A DNA stretch of 64,000 nt, from the NCBI GenBank assembly GCA_038380795.1, contig CM076264.1, forward strand, positions 13,948,001 through 14,012,000, in the 5' to 3' direction. Each line of letters opens with the position of its first letter. Positions within the stretch are counted from its first letter, which is position 1. This stretch comes from Pyrocephalus nanus (lineage: Eukaryota; Chordata; Aves; Passeriformes; Tyrannidae). A program made the translations under genes and the position numbers. Positions 27,301 through 40,977 of the stretch are shown here, one piece after another. The notes beneath the pieces are model-generated. The model was given only the letters and a program-made list of their open reading frames with translations, was not told the origin of the DNA and did no database searches.

Positions 27301-30300
27301 ATTTGCACTCTCGAGTGACTGTTCAGCCAATGTATCCTTACACACAGATCAAGAGAACCTAAAGTTTAGGTACACTTTTTTGATATACCATGTGTTTGAA
27401 CCATCAGGGAAAAAAAAAAAAAAAACCACCAGAAAATTGCATGGTTGGTATTAAACATTGACAATAGATTTTTTGCTTACTTAGGTTTATACTTACCATC
27501 CCAGAACATTAAGTTTTTCAATGATGAACACAGTTTAATCTTAGAATTGTAGAATTCTTAGTATCAGATTTGGTAACCACATCTTCCTTAGCCAACAAAA
27601 GCAGGACATTTATTTTGTGCCCTTGGGCATGTATCAATTAAAAACACAGGTCCTTGTAAAGGATAATAAAAATACCTCCCTTTTATTATCTCACAACCAA
27701 ATTTTCCAATTAATATACAGCAAGATCAACCACACAAGTAGCTTCTAATGAAATAGATTCTCTTTCTAAGCATTTGACCAAATACTTAATCACCCTGTCC
27801 CAGACCAATAAAATACAGGTCTTACATAAGGTTTTTCAGCACTGATCTTCAAACAGTTCAAAGTTGCCATTCTCCATCACAGCTGACCCCAGATGCAGGA
27901 TACCTCACTCCGTTTCACCCAAAAGGTTAACGACAGAGCTAGAACTAGAGTCCGTGCTTCCTCAGTCCCAGATGTACCACTTCCACCATGACACAGTGCC
28001 TGACATTTCATTGAGAATAACCCAAGTCCAAACCGACATTCAACAGTCACTTCTACTTAGACAAAGAAAACCTGAAACACTCTGTACTGTCATAACACAG
28101 TCAACTGCCACAGCTCTTATGTGTTGTGTTTTAAGGCAACCAAAGAGGTCTTCAGAGCACTTATGGAGGGTGTGCCTGTACTCTACAGCAGCAGGACACT
28201 TCTCAGACTAATTAGTTCATGTGGAGCTTCCTCACTGTAGTACTTCTAAGCAAGCTCATTTATCTTCACATTACATTATGCAGTGTAGATACACACTCAG
28301 ACAAATCAATTTCTCTAGGTAAGGGATACACACTTGATGAGGCAAAAGAAGTTTAAGAAATGTTATTATGAATAAACGCTCTCACAGTATGATCATTTAT
28401 ATTTGCAGGTTTAAATTCTTTGTATACCAGAATGGATTCAAATTAAAATGGGAAAAAATGCATTGCTCTACTCATGTCAGAAAGAGAAATACATCCATAA
28501 CAGCTGAGGTGAAGTTTGGTAAGAAGACATGTAAGATGGTTTTCTCCCCTAGCATGAAGGATGCTGTTCTTAGAAGAAAAATTAGCCTGAATGACAGAGA
28601 AGCATCAAATTTCAAAAATACATTTCCATGGGAAACTTGATCAAATCTGGCAGTAAATTTGCCACACAATTTATCTACAGTCAGTGTGTTTGTATTATAT
28701 GTACCTTCTTAGAGCCTGACTGAGAACTCTAAATTCCCAAGACCCGATTCTTGATTCGCTCTGTCTCTCTGCTGTCAGCAACTACCTGTAAAAGTCACTA
28801 CAAGGTATCCAATTTTTACATTCCTCCAACACCAGTGTGGCACAGAAGAATCTGAGGTTCAAGTTTCCCTTGTCAGTGATTTTTACAATTACTTACAAAA
28901 GTCTCCCCTAATAGAAAGCATCCATTTTGCCATAGGTATAAAATACACACAGCCTCACCACCCCAGAAGAACACTACCATAAAAAAGTGCTTTCTACTGG
29001 GCAAGAAACTAGAGTACCTCTCTCTCTCCCGCACAGAAATGTTGCATTATATTGTTTCCAACTAACCAATCACACTGTAGTTTTTTCCAGAGGAACTTTT
29101 CCCTGTTCTAAGCATAGTACAGACAGTGTTAACACTGAATGAGCACTCACTCCATACTACACTTAATCCTCACTGTTCACTTCGTGGCATCTTTGTACAA
29201 TTTACAGCATCTACATCTAGCATCGTAACTAGAAACGTTCTCATTTCTCTATTGATCACTACACCACAGCACCTCTATCAGACAATTTTATGTTCCTTGT
29301 TTCAAGGTAGCAAACTGGGAGACAGTGATGTGCATCAGGATTGCCCGTAATTAGAGATGGTTGACTTGAAATACTTTGGGTCTCTCTTCAGAGGATAGAG
29401 CAATTAAACAGCATTTTGTCAGTACAAAGTACAACTTCAATCTATTTCATGTGTTTTCAAAGCTGACATTAATCGGTCCCAAGAGTCTCAACTCAGAAAA
29501 TGAGAAGTTCACAACTAATGGCCATATTTAAAACACATGGTTGAAGTGACTCACTCAACCTCACATAGGAGTTCTATAGCTGAATTAAGATTTTCTTTAA
29601 TCCTTTAGAATGGCATCCCAACAGCCCTGGCTTCAAAACCCAATCTCAGTGAGTGTTAATTCTCTCTCTCCCTTCCTCACCTACTAGGTCTCATCCACCT
29701 TCAGCAGTTATGAGGAAGCAGATCTAAAGGAAACAACCTCATTAATTAGCACAGCTGGAATAATTTCCTAAATGCCATTTACCTGCCCTTCCTGAAAATA
29801 GCAAGTGCTTTGTGGATAAAGAAAGTCTGAAATTACATCAGCGCATACCATTTTAAGGCAGAAATTTAACATGACCAAACTGAGGTTACACCACCAACTT
29901 CAATTCCAGCATTTCCTACCTGTTGAGAACTTTGCATTGCATCACTGTCTGAGAACTCCACATTCCCTGAAATTTCATTTCATGCAGTCTCAAATAAAAA
30001 CAGAAGATATAAATCAATGTTTGTATCTCCATCTCACTTGCTACACTTGCAGCTCTGAGCTTGAAATCCTACTAGAGAGTCTCTTAATACCATCCAAACA
30101 ATCTCTGCAAGGGCAGATCTTCAATACAAAGCTAATGGTCTATGAGATAACCAGTATACAGTACAGGAACATTATACAGTTAGGAAATTACAGTGCAGCA
30201 ACAAGCAGAAATCTCCTAACACTAATTTCTATCAGAAACCTTTCTATCATCTCAGAAAACTGAGCTGCTTTCACTGTGACCAATGCCAGTAGATAACATC

Positions 30301-30441
30301 AGTATTTCCCTTGTTTGACACTCACACAATAACCAAGCTTTAATTCTAGCATTTTTTACAAACCACAACAGCATCACATTGCAGTCTCTGCTTTGCCACA
30401 TGAGCCAATCAGAAATTCATGATTGTTCAAACTTCTTTTTA

Positions 30442-30621
<180 letters not shown>

Positions 30622-31134
30622 TCAAATAACTGAATAGAAAGTCTTATCACCAGCACAATGCAACCAATTTGCAGCCAGTTCAGCCCTGCACTAGCTGGCA
30701 GGACTTCTACAGAGGATTTTCTCTTACTAACCAGCAGTGACGAGTCATGTCACCACTTGAAAAACACAAATGCTTAACCTCTCTGTGACTCCATTTCCCC
30801 ATCTAAGTACTGTATCTACCATTCACAAAGGTCTCTATACATCTACCATAGACAACTGCATTCTTGTTCTGATGTAGTAAAGTTGGTAGTGTGTTTTGAG
30901 ATACCTCTAGCTATTTGGGAAAACAAATGAGAAATAAGGATGTAAACTCCTATTTTCTTGAAAAGCTGTTCAGTGATAAAATCATTTACTGTGAAGTAGG
31001 AGAGCCAGATAACAGGCTTGCTATTTAGAGTTCTCTCTACATTTTTTTTTTCATCAACCCCTTAAAAAAAAAAATCACAATTAGGCTCTCTATACCAGAA
31101 CATTAAAAGGCTATCAAATGCTTAATTTTATGCA

Positions 31135-31684
31135 CTTGATAAAAATCACTTCTTATGAAGGTTGATTTGGAGGGGGGCACCTTCGGGTCTTGGGTGTTAA
31201 ACCATTCTCTGGAGGTGTAATGCTCTCCCAAACTGCCCCTCGAGCACGTGGCTGTATTAGCCCGTATGAAGGACACACAAACCACACTGAGGGACGGATG
31301 AAAGAGAAGGTTTATTGGGGATGGGGGTTTATATGGCTTTCAGGGGGATCAAAAAGGGACCAATGACAAGGTCAAGGTACTATAGAAAAACCCAGTCAGG
31401 TAAAGAGTTAATAGCCAACAGAAAGAGGTGAAACAAAGGCCAATGAGAAGACCCAGGACATTCCTGCATAAGGGTCCTTTACAGGGGGGTGTTGGGAAGG
31501 AGACAGAATGACTTTGCAAAATACAGAAAAGCCATCTTAAGATTGGTTTAAACAACATTAAAAACTTCTGTTTCTATAACCTTTGAGCTGTTTTCTTCTT
31601 TTCCTTCACCAGTCCATCTCTGACAGAACCTCTTCCATTCCATATAGGGTAAATCCATTGCTACAACTTCTTGATAAAAATCAC
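31135..31684. repeat. 15-bp exact direct repeat flanking the 31150-31669 insert
   Basis: CTTGATAAAAATCAC occurs at 31135-31149 and again at 31670-31684, with mismatches immediately on either side. The length is typical of target-primed (LINE-type) insertion rather than of retroviral integrase, which makes 4-6 bp duplications. No poly(A) tail adjoins either copy. Confidence 0.85.
31150..31669 (-). mobile_element. Retroviral LTR-like insert within a 15-bp direct repeat
   Basis: Read on the minus strand, this 520-bp segment has two inverted CCAAT boxes, TATAAA at 31333-31328 and AATAAA at 31316-31311, followed by a U5-like stretch. This is the order of a retroviral U3-R-U5, here with the poly(A) signal only 17 nt from the TATA box. 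A purine-rich run (GAAGGAAAAGAAGA) lies upstream, as a polypurine tract would in the 3' end of a provirus. The segment is bounded by CTTGATAAAAATCAC at 31135-31149 and 31670-31684. No coding remnant was recognised. The family is unknown to me. Confidence 0.6.
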
Positions 31685-34600
31685 CTGACTGCCATCAAAA
31701 CATCACCACCTTTCTCCTGCACTTTAGAAATCTAAGATATACTACTGTCATTTTTTTTGCATTGTCTTTGTAGCAAAGTTATTGAGGTATATAGCAAATG
31801 CTTTTATGAAGAAAAAGAGTGGTGAACTTTCCTTTATTTTCAAAGACAGTCCACAAAAACTCATTTCAAAAATTAGCTGTATCAAATGTGTATTTAGAAA
31901 CAACAAGAACATTCCACAGTAGATTGCAATTAATTTTGGGGGCAATGTAAAATAGGGCTTCTGAAGAAAAACTGTTTCAACTTAGAAGGAAGAGTAAAGC
32001 ATGGAACACGACAGTTTGCAAAAGCCCCAAGAGCATAGAACCTACATATGGTTTCAAGTATTGGAGCTTGAGATGGTATTTCAGTTCAGAACAATGAATT
32101 ACTGGTGGTGAACTACTTTGCACTTGTAACCATGTCACTCCATTCCCGAGAAACACAGTGTCAAAAAGCTGTAGCAAACAGAAGTATTAAATCCAGGCAA
32201 CAGGGAGCATATTATAGTGCAATTGATACTCTGCAAATATACAAAAAGCTTAAGGAGAAGAAACAGGTAAGTGACAATGATGGTATTCCATTTGTCAGCT
32301 ACAGACACTGTGGAAAAGGAAAGAGGCAACCAATGTAAACATTATATAAATCCAATCACAAAGTGCCAAGCACCACCTTGGAAGTATATAGTACCTTCAA
32401 TTTACAGTGAAATAAGCTATGGCAGCAGAGAGTTGTCAGCACTTAGCAGAATAAGTTCATATTGAAAAGAAAAGAAATACAGGAGTACAGGAAAAAGAAA
32501 TGGTGTGGAAAAAGTTGGAAATATGTACGAAAATATACAGCAGACAAACACAACTCTGACATCCATCCCCTACACTGGTTGTGATAGTTATCTCTCTTCT
32601 GTGTGGCAGCCAGCTCCTTGAACTTCTCACCTGCACTAGTAAGGGGTGGATTAAGTTCAAAGTTATCCAGAGAGATACAAAATGTATGCAAGGGCATTCA
32701 TCTCAGCTGGCAGGAATTTTCCACACTACAAGGGAAAGATTTAATAATACAGTCTCTGTTAACCCTCTCAAATTTAAAATAATGCTTTGGGAATTAAAAA
32801 TAAAAATCAGTATCAAGCAATGGTTTAAATATTCTTCAGATAAAAATATTAATCTATCAATATTAATACACACTAAATGGAAATACTTTCAAACATGCAA
32901 ATGTTTTCTTGCTTTGCATCAACTGCACACAATACTACCAATATACAAACAGATTCCTCTAATGGCCAACTACAGATTACTACAGATAAAAAACAACCAA
33001 CTGCAACATTCCACTGGTTCAGGCCATGATATAAGTACTAACATCTGAGGTCCAAACACTTGCTGTTCTGCTGATAACACTACACACAACTGAGCAGTAG
33101 GGTCTGAAGTCACACATTGTAGATATGGAAGCTTCAAAGCCATATCTTACACCCAGTCTTTGCACCTCGTGCCTTACCACCTGTGCTGCAAGTGCTATAT
33201 GCTAAAAGTGGCAGAGGTGCAAACATTAATAACTGCTTCATGCTCCTTTTCAAAAGGATGTTGTCAATGAGAAAAACTAGTCAGCTAACAAAAAAAAAAT
33301 AACTTATAAGATTCTTGGGATGATGTCAGTTTCTCCTCAAATTTACATATTTCAAAACAATTACAAAGTAACAAACATCCTAATATCACCCCGTACAGAG
33401 AGAGGGGAGCAAAAAAAACCCTCAGCTGGAGAAACGCAGATGAAAAAGTGGTACCATATGAATCTGCCTCTCAAATAACATGGCAAAACAGACCATCACA
33501 GAGGATGGAAGAATCTACCATGCATTCTGAAGCAAGATGGGAAAGGTACTATGGGCTGTGCTTTCAGGCATAACCTTGTGTAGAGAGTAGTGGAGAACTC
33601 CAGTCCCCAAGGGAGCCACCTTGTCAAAGGGTGCTCCACGCCCTTGGGAGCATATGCCTATTTTTCCAGGCCTTTGTGAGGGCTATCAACCAACTTCCAC
33701 TACAAGCTGTGCTGAATGTGTGATAACTACCAAAACCTGTCTTATTCCCTCCCTGTTTTCATCAGTGTTTCTAAGGGAATAAAAACTACAAATGTGGGGT
33801 ATTACGATGAGCTTTTGGTTACACAGAGTGGCCTCAGCACAGGCAGTTCCTCAAATTTAGTTAGGACAGAGCTCTGTATCTTCTGCACTAGCATTACACT
33901 GAAGGTCCAGCTCCCATTAGGCTCCCTTTGCAGCGCTTGCTGTCTGAGCATGTCCTGAACAGCAATATTTATCAAGAAACTACTCTTCAAAACATTTAAA
34001 AAATCCCACCAAGCTACTTTCACTAAACTCCTCAATCTGACCATTCTTTGAATGAAGCCTCAATACAACAGAGTTAATGCACTAAGCTATAAAACATAGC
34101 CAAATCAGAAATAGTACTCAAAGAACAAGTGCTTGAAAGGCAGCTTGAAACACGCAGAAGTTTTCCAGCTCACTGGTGAGACAGAGACATGAAAAATGAG
34201 ACTGGTTTTGGCTCTACATTTAGGGGGATAAACACTAAAGATATTTGTTTGGTTTTTTTACAAAAAACACATACTATGTCTAGTTCTACACACAGTTTCA
34301 CAGGTGTGTATACATACAGTGCTATTTGTTCATGTAACGTGTCCCTTAAATACTAAGAATGAAAATGGCATAAGAGTCATCAGAAAGAAGGTTCAAGAAT
34401 TACTTCAAGGAACCAAAAACCCCACAAAAACCTCTTTCACCTTGCATTTCAGCAACTGAAACTCCCATGGATTAGGAAGGAATTTTAGCAACTGTGGAAA
34501 ATCATGTCTCTGTTCTAGCTGAGAAAACACTTCACAATTGTTTTACTTTAAAGAAGACCCTTTATGGTGAATAGCTAAATGAAAAGGAACATTGTATAGC

Positions 34601-34926
34601 AATCGTGTTATTTCCTTGATTTACTAACACTGTTAAGCAAAACAGTGTCAACTTTTAAATGTCATCTCAATTTCACCTTCTATCACTGGGACCACTTCAG
34701 ACTTGCTGGAACACCTGGAGAAGCCACTTAAAACAAAACAAAACGCTCTTTCAGGTTTAGGCCTTGTAAAAACAAACATGAGCAGCTTTTTCATTAAACT
34801 TTTAAGACAAGGAACTCCCCAAGCAATGTTTCACTAAGCAGTAAGAAACAGTGGGTAGTTTTCTAAAATAATTGATTCTTACATTCCAGTATAGCTGCAT
34901 GGCGCTAAGTATTGAGCTTCCATTCT

Positions 34927-34984
34927 AAAAAAAAAAAAAACAAAAAACACCAAAAACAAAACCAAAAAACTTTTTTTTTTTTTT
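34927..34984. repeat. A14 and T14 runs separated by 30 bp
   Basis: A14 at 34927-34940, an A/C-rich spacer, then T14 at 34971-34984. The arms are complementary and could pair in single-stranded DNA or intronic RNA. Confidence 0.8.
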
Positions 34985-35581
34985 ATTTTGCATAAAATCT
35001 ATCACTAGCACATCATCAATGCAGTTTTGGAAGCACACATTGGCAGAGTGTACATAAGATTTAAAATTCACTGTTTTCATGGTAACTAACTTAGTTTCTG
35101 CTCATCTCAAAGTTTTTCTCCCACAAAAACTTTACCCTTTTTTTTCTCCTCTATGTCTTCGCTAGGAGCAGATACTGGAGTCGTGCAAGAAATGCTCAAT
35201 ACAGACTATTTAAAAAATAGAAGACCAGTATGTGGCATACACAATACCTATTTACTGACTTCTGTTTTTCCTTCACCCTTCCTTTTCTTCCCTCCCCATC
35301 ATCCTTAAGACCCATCACTCCAGCTGTGTTTCGTGAAAGAGAAAGCCAACCTGTTGCAAGTTCCCTACATATGAGACTAACTGACCAGACATTCTAAAAA
35401 TGAGACCAAGTTCCTGAAAGGATAATCTTGTGCACATACTTTGTTTTAGACAGCAAAGTGCTAAGGCATAAAATGAACCAGCAAAATCTGTTTACAATAC
35501 AACAAAACACCCACTGCAGGATAAGCAGCCCCTTAAGGCGACAGCTACAAATATATTTCACTTCATTATGCTTAAACATAC

Positions 35582-35718
35582 CCTTTTAAAAGCCATTCAT
35601 TTATGGGCGTGATTGATAATAGCTGAAGAAAGACCCATATTGCTGTTGGGAAGAACACAAGTGTAAAAATCTGGACAAAAAGGTGTAGTTTCACATGCAT
35701 CAAAGCACTTGTCAGCTC
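35582..35718 (-). CDS. SLC10A7: SLC10A7 coding exon 3 (residues 62-106, two bases of codon 107)
   Basis: This 137-nt exon follows a strong acceptor (a CT-rich tract ending TTTTGCAG at 35719) and begins in phase 0 with [20 protein letters not shown]. It continues through [20 protein letters not shown] and ends EWLLK plus two bases of a glycine codon, at AAAGG|GTATGT. The hydrophobic run from about residue 71 to 96 is TM helix 3. The [12 protein letters not shown] segment is the loop leading to helix 4. Against the mammalian protein as I recall it, substitutions are conservative and length is unchanged. Phase 2 at the 3' end matches exon 4. Confidence 0.97.
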
Positions 35719-37291
35719 CTGCAAAAGAAAAGAAGAGAGGAAGTTGCAGTCATAACAGCTGAAGCAAGATCACGTTTGTGCTTTTAAAACTAGGATCATC
35801 TTTATATTACAAAGAGAGTGCATGTCAAAAAGGCACCTTTAGGGATCATCTGATCTTCCTCTTTAATAATGAAGTACATCCAGATAACATAAAAGCTCTG
35901 TCTGCTCCTGGGCATTTTTCCAAAAGAATTGTCCACCACTTCAATAATAGTGTAGCTCTCATAACAGCAGCTTTTCAGCAGGCAGCCTTAGCACTTTGTC
36001 ACTGCTTCAAAACCTGTGTTAACTACACTGGCAGCTGTTTACTTTACTGACTGTTGATATCAAGAGGCATGAAAACTTGTAGTGCACACATGATTTCAGC
36101 TTTTTCTAGTCTAAATAGGGCCACAAACTGTGATTCTCATTTATGCTGTAAAAAGAAAAAAAACCAATCAACAAGAAAAAAGACAAAAGATGTTTACATT
36201 ACCAAGCATTCACTTGTGGTGGGGTTTTTTAGGAAAGAATAAAAAACATAAAAAGCAAAGTAATTTGTAGTAGACTTTGATTATTTATTGTATCAACAGA
36301 TAGGAAATTTATAGAAAAAAAATTAGACTGACGAAGAATAGCAAAGAAAGAACACCAAGAAAATAACAAGCTAACAACTGCTAAGCCATAAATTTCAGAG
36401 AAATAAAGCACAAAACACCACTGGAGACTCAGAAAACAACGAAGAAAAATTTAATTTTAATAGTGTAAGAGCACTCCACAGAGGTTTTTAAGTACAAGGA
36501 AAGAGCCTTGCACATTTCAGCTCATTTCAACTCTCACAGACCAAGAATAAAAATTCCTTTCCCTCTCTCTCAAAGTAACTTGCACTCTTTTGAAGTAAAC
36601 AATGTAAAAGAACTGACGGCACTGTCATTCAAAACCTAATTTGCTAGGATTCTCCAGCTATCTGACACTCCAGATGCATTAAATACATAAAAATGTATGT
36701 TTTAAAAAGTGTAGTTTCATGTACAGTAAGGCAGCAGCCAATCTTCAAACGCCACCCTGTCTCAGCTTCAAAACAGTTAACTTTCATGAAACACAATAAA
36801 ATACTGCATTTTTGACCATCCAAATACCCACTGACATTAACTATACATCTGGAAGTACGAACAATTCAGCACTGTGTCCTTGTTACTTTACTTTTCATAA
36901 TAAAATTAAGTCCCAAATTTGGATGGAGGGGGAAGAGAAAATACACATCCATGCATATCCTATTCTTGAAGTCACACAAAACATGGAATTGAAACGTATA
37001 TCTTGATCAAACTTTACTTAGAAAGTATTGTTACATTCAGTGCTGGGTTAACTGAACAAAACAACATTTTTTTTTAAGCAGGCAGTATCAGTCTGCAGAA
37101 AAAAATAGGCCTTCACATACAACTTGTCACAATGTGTTCTGAATAGCTTCACTGTAGTACTGTTTCATTTTATCTCAATAAGAAAGTAAAAATGAAACAT
37201 CTAAGGTATAAACACATTCTGTGCGGGAAGAAAAGACACCTGGAAATACCTGTATAAAAGTGGCCATTTTAGAAGTAAATAATACAATTGG

Positions 37292-37314
37292 AAAAAAAAA
37301 AAAAAAAAAAAAAA
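37292..37314 (+). repeat. A23 homopolymer
   Basis: Uninterrupted run of 23 A in intron 2, followed by a short AC-rich stretch. No retrotransposon body was recognised beside it. Confidence 0.9.
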
Positions 37315-37393
37315 CCCAAACCAAAAACAAAGCAAGTGACTTCTTCCAGCAAAGCTGCCAAGTTGCCTCCAGTCCTGGATTTTGTAGTGGGGT

Positions 37394-37417
37394 GGGGGTA
37401 CCTATGAAGGTACCCCC
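37394..37417. repeat. 10-bp-stem hairpin with 4-nt loop
   Basis: GGGGGTACCT, loop ATGA, AGGTACCCCC. An additional outer pairing of CCTGGA (near 37374) with TCCAGG (near 37422) could extend the fold across mismatches. Confidence 0.85.
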
Positions 37418-39949
37418 CAGTCCAGGCACCATCACACATACAGAGAAGTGCCCTTTTAATTTCATATTTCTACAGCTGGAAAATGCCCTAAAAACAGATG
37501 GTTTTAAGACAATTCCATGATACTTCCAAAAGCAAAATCCAAAACAAAAACTTGGGAAAGCCTCGTTAGAACTTCCAGGGAGCAAGGAAGGTGATACAAC
37601 ACAATCAACCTACTGCATGAAGGAATGCTTTATTAGTGAAACAAGTCCCTGCAGATCTAAATTACCCATCTGGAAAATGTCTCTAGTGATTGCCTTTTAG
37701 GATATAGTTATTTAGAATAGCTATTATAATAGTATACCTTAGACTGTATGATCATAGAACAAATGCTGAGGCAAACAGCCTTCATCCTCTTAAGCAATCC
37801 ACGAGGGCTGTCAAAAAAGCAGAAGTCTCAAAAACATTACTGGTAGCTGCTAGTATGACTTTGTTTCTGCACACCAGACAGAACAGGTTACCTTGTCTTT
37901 GCCAGTATTTCAGACCCTTTGGGGAGTTTATCCTAGCCCCTGACTGGTCAGTGTGGGTCTCTACTGCCCTCCAGCCACGCTTAGGATGGTCATAGCTGGA
38001 CTCCTCTGAGCAAATACCCACACAGAGCAAACAGTGTTTTCAGTGGCTTGCCAAATTCTTCATTGAAACGGATAACTCAAGTATGTGTCTTAATTTCTGG
38101 GGCCCTATAGGAGGTATTTGCTTTAAAAGAGCAAGCTATCCAGTCCCTGAAAACTGAAATAGCCTTATATTAAGGTGGAATCAAATGTTCTTGTCATTCC
38201 TAGACACAGACTATTTCTACAAGTGTAAGAGGACCTCAGTCACTGCTAGTTCTGAAAATGTAACAAGGCCGTGCACAGACAGGCTCTACTTGAATGTTGG
38301 CAATTATTTTGTAAAATGCTTTCTGAACTTTTTGAGCACATGCTTTCACGGCAGATAAAACCAGAAGTGTAACCTTAAAAGACCATTAGTTATTTCTAAT
38401 TTCGTCAGATTTATCTGTTCATACTTCTACAACTTTTTATCCTTTCATAAAGCATATCAAATACTAGTTTCCATCTAACTAATACATTATCCAAAGCAGA
38501 ACAGCCAGCACACAGATCAAGAACAAATAAAGACAAAAGCAGAAACTATTTAATTTGCAATCCAGTAAAAAAATATATTAACTGACTAATAATACCAACT
38601 TTTGTGTCACACACAGGTTTGCACCTTAAACAATTAAAACGTGCCCCAAAGTATTTTAATAAAATTATGACTTGGCCTGCTAACACATTTAAGGACTGTT
38701 TTTAACATACACTTTAGGAAATAACAGCACAAGGTACAATGAGTGAAGGGGTTTTCTTCCTCTTTATCTTCTACCCCCATGGCAGAAACTGAGGAAAGGT
38801 TTAGCTTTTTCCTGAAACAAAAAGTTGGATGTACAGCACCAGCCCTAACTGCTGCTCCAAAAACAATCTGAGATCTGGACCTGGACACAAACATCCACTC
38901 CTGTAAAAGCTTCATTTACATCAATATATTGCTTTTAGTACCGCAGATGAAAAAGAGTTATGCAAGGTCAAAGCAGGACATGAAATTGTCAGTCAGTCCT
39001 CTTAACTGGAAAAATTTAGAGGTACACTAGCATTGAGAATCGAATCAAAACTTTGATAATGCTAATGATTTCTCTCACAGCTGCTTTACAAATAGAAAGT
39101 TTCAAGGACACAAACTAATGAAAGGGAAAGGAATTTTACTCTTTTTTGTTTTTTGCATGCAAAGATTCCTAAACCTGAAAGTAGAAAACTCCACTCATTA
39201 ATTCTAGTCAGGTTTGTATTTCAGGTCCTCTTCTCTGTGGAAGAAAGTGCCTCTCCACAGCCTATTTCCTTTAGGATTAATTACCATCCCAGGCAAATAG
39301 ATAACGTGGTTCTTCCTGCATCCCCATAGGACCACAAGGCTCTAAATAACTGCTGTAGAATTGACTTAAGTTACTCACTTCACTTACACTGTGTCATGGG
39401 AGAACTAGAGGTCCTAGTGCTAGAACTGCCAGCAGAGAGTGGAGGAGAGGGCAGCCATCAATTCAGACACCACAATACAGGTATAGAAACATCTTTGTTG
39501 AATGCACACTGTTCATCCAAATCCCGTTTCACCAGGAGATAACTGGACAATATTGTGATGATCCTTTTAGGCATTAATATCATGCAACATATGAGTAACA
39601 TCACCTGTTAGCACAGCCAACAGCATAAAAGGAATCAAAAAACTAGACTAGCAGAGACACGCAGTGCTTCACTTCAGCTCTGGCTGCTCCTTCTCTTCTT
39701 GGCATATAGCCACCATTTCCTTTCTCCATGCCTCCTTTATACAGCACTAAGAGGTTCTCCCCTTTGTCTCTTCTGACTCACAGATGCTTTCTCTTTGAAA
39801 AAGCGTGTGACACAAAATTTTAAACAAATCTCCGTGCCTGTGATATGCAGCAGAGCACAGGTACTTCAAATCCTCCTGCCCACAACTAAATCCTATAGGA
39901 AAAGACTGCCAAGACTTTGTATCTGTATATTGGCATTGCACCTGTAGAG

Positions 39950-39990
39950 GAACCCTTTTGTGCTGAACCCTTTTGTGCTGAACCCTTTTG
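39950..39990 (+). repeat. Short tandem repeat, 15-bp unit, 2.7 copies
   Basis: GAACCCTTTTGTGCT occurs at 39950-39964 and 39965-39979, followed by 11 matching bases to 39990. The copies are identical, which suggests a recent duplication. Confidence 0.92.
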
Positions 39991-40659
39991 GCTGCTGTCC
40001 TGACCCTACACAATGAGGAAACTTAAAACCACCAGGTCTTTGCTTCCGTCAATCCAGTAGTGACCAGCCTAAACAGTTTTACCTGGACACACACCAGCAG
40101 CTGAGATGAGGCACAGTGAGCTCACACCTTCTCTTCATGTCCTAGAGAGGTACAGAGACCTCCCATAGTCCCTCTCTACCTGCTGCCCTACTAAGTTCTC
40201 CCCTAGGACTCAAAGGTTTTCTGGCCTCTTTCTCAGCTAACAAGTAGGGAAGCCAAAGTGCAGAAGGGTTGGCAGAAGGCAGGTGCTAGTGCACTCCTGG
40301 ATCTCACCCCTAATATAGGTTTGGGACACATCCAGGGTGTAAATCCAGTCTCAAAAGTTTGCTCATCACTTCCATTTAGGTAAAGCCCTGCAAAATCAAA
40401 CGGCACCCCGCCCCATGGATGCGTGAAATTTATTCACACTCTCCTTCTCATCATCTTCATTACTTTGTGAAGAGCTTTCTGAAATCAAGGAGAATTATTC
40501 CACAAATGTTTAAAATTTATCTCCTCTTGTTAGCCATCCCCCTAGCACCACCACCAACAACATAGTCATTCAATATTCCAATTACATTCAAACCTGATCA
40601 AAAGGAGCACAAAACTTTTTAAAGCACAACAAGAATGAAGCAATGAGAAATTACAGTAC

Positions 40660-40742
40660 CTCAGTTTTTAAGGAGAGTCCACTGTTAAAGAATATAGCTG
40701 AAACGGCAATGTAAGTTATGGTAATTTCTGGTTTCAAGGGTC
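40660..40742 (-). CDS. SLC10A7: SLC10A7 coding exon 2 (residues 34-61)
   Basis: This 83-nt exon starts after a pyrimidine-rich acceptor ending TTTTTTAG at 40743. Its first two bases complete the split glycine codon from exon 1. It then reads [20 protein letters not shown] and GLSLKTE, and ends in phase 0 at GAG followed by a GTACTG donor. This donor departs from consensus at +4 and +5, so it is the weakest of the four. The encoded segment contains TM helix 2 (about residues 40-60), with the PEIT and [11 protein letters not shown] signatures typical of SLC10A7 orthologues. Length and phase match the mammalian exon as I recall it, with no indels. No stop or frameshift is present, so the copy looks functional. 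Confidence 0.97.
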
Positions 40743-40951
40743 CTAAAAAATACAGACATAGAGAACAAAGTGAACTACAGTCCAAGAGATAATGATATGC
40801 TTATACTGTATCAAAGTAAATGAGAATACTTGAAAAAATAACTGGAGAAAATCTAAACATTAAAGTCTCTAATAAAAAGAATGCAGTTTCTATTAAGTTA
40901 AAGAAAGCATGCTGTTCAATTTTAAATAAAAGCAAACCAGTGAGTGGAGAG

Positions 40952-40977
40952 TGATTCACACAAATGATTCACACAAA
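40952..40977 (+). repeat. Two-copy 13-bp tandem repeat
   Basis: TGATTCACACAAA occurs twice head to tail with no mismatch, about 210 bp from the exon 2 acceptor. Confidence 0.9.

Larger units (their letters stand above)
35719..40659 (-). other. SLC10A7 intron 2
   Basis: This 4.9 kb intron contains an A23 run at 37292-37314, a 10-bp-stem hairpin at 37394-37417 and a short 15-bp tandem repeat at 39950-39990. I recognise no gene or well-defined transposon in it. Confidence 0.9.

Noticed and set aside
32581..33048. 155-codon plus-strand ORF in intron 3
   Set aside because: AT-rich composition, no recognisable motif and no supporting splice or promoter signals.
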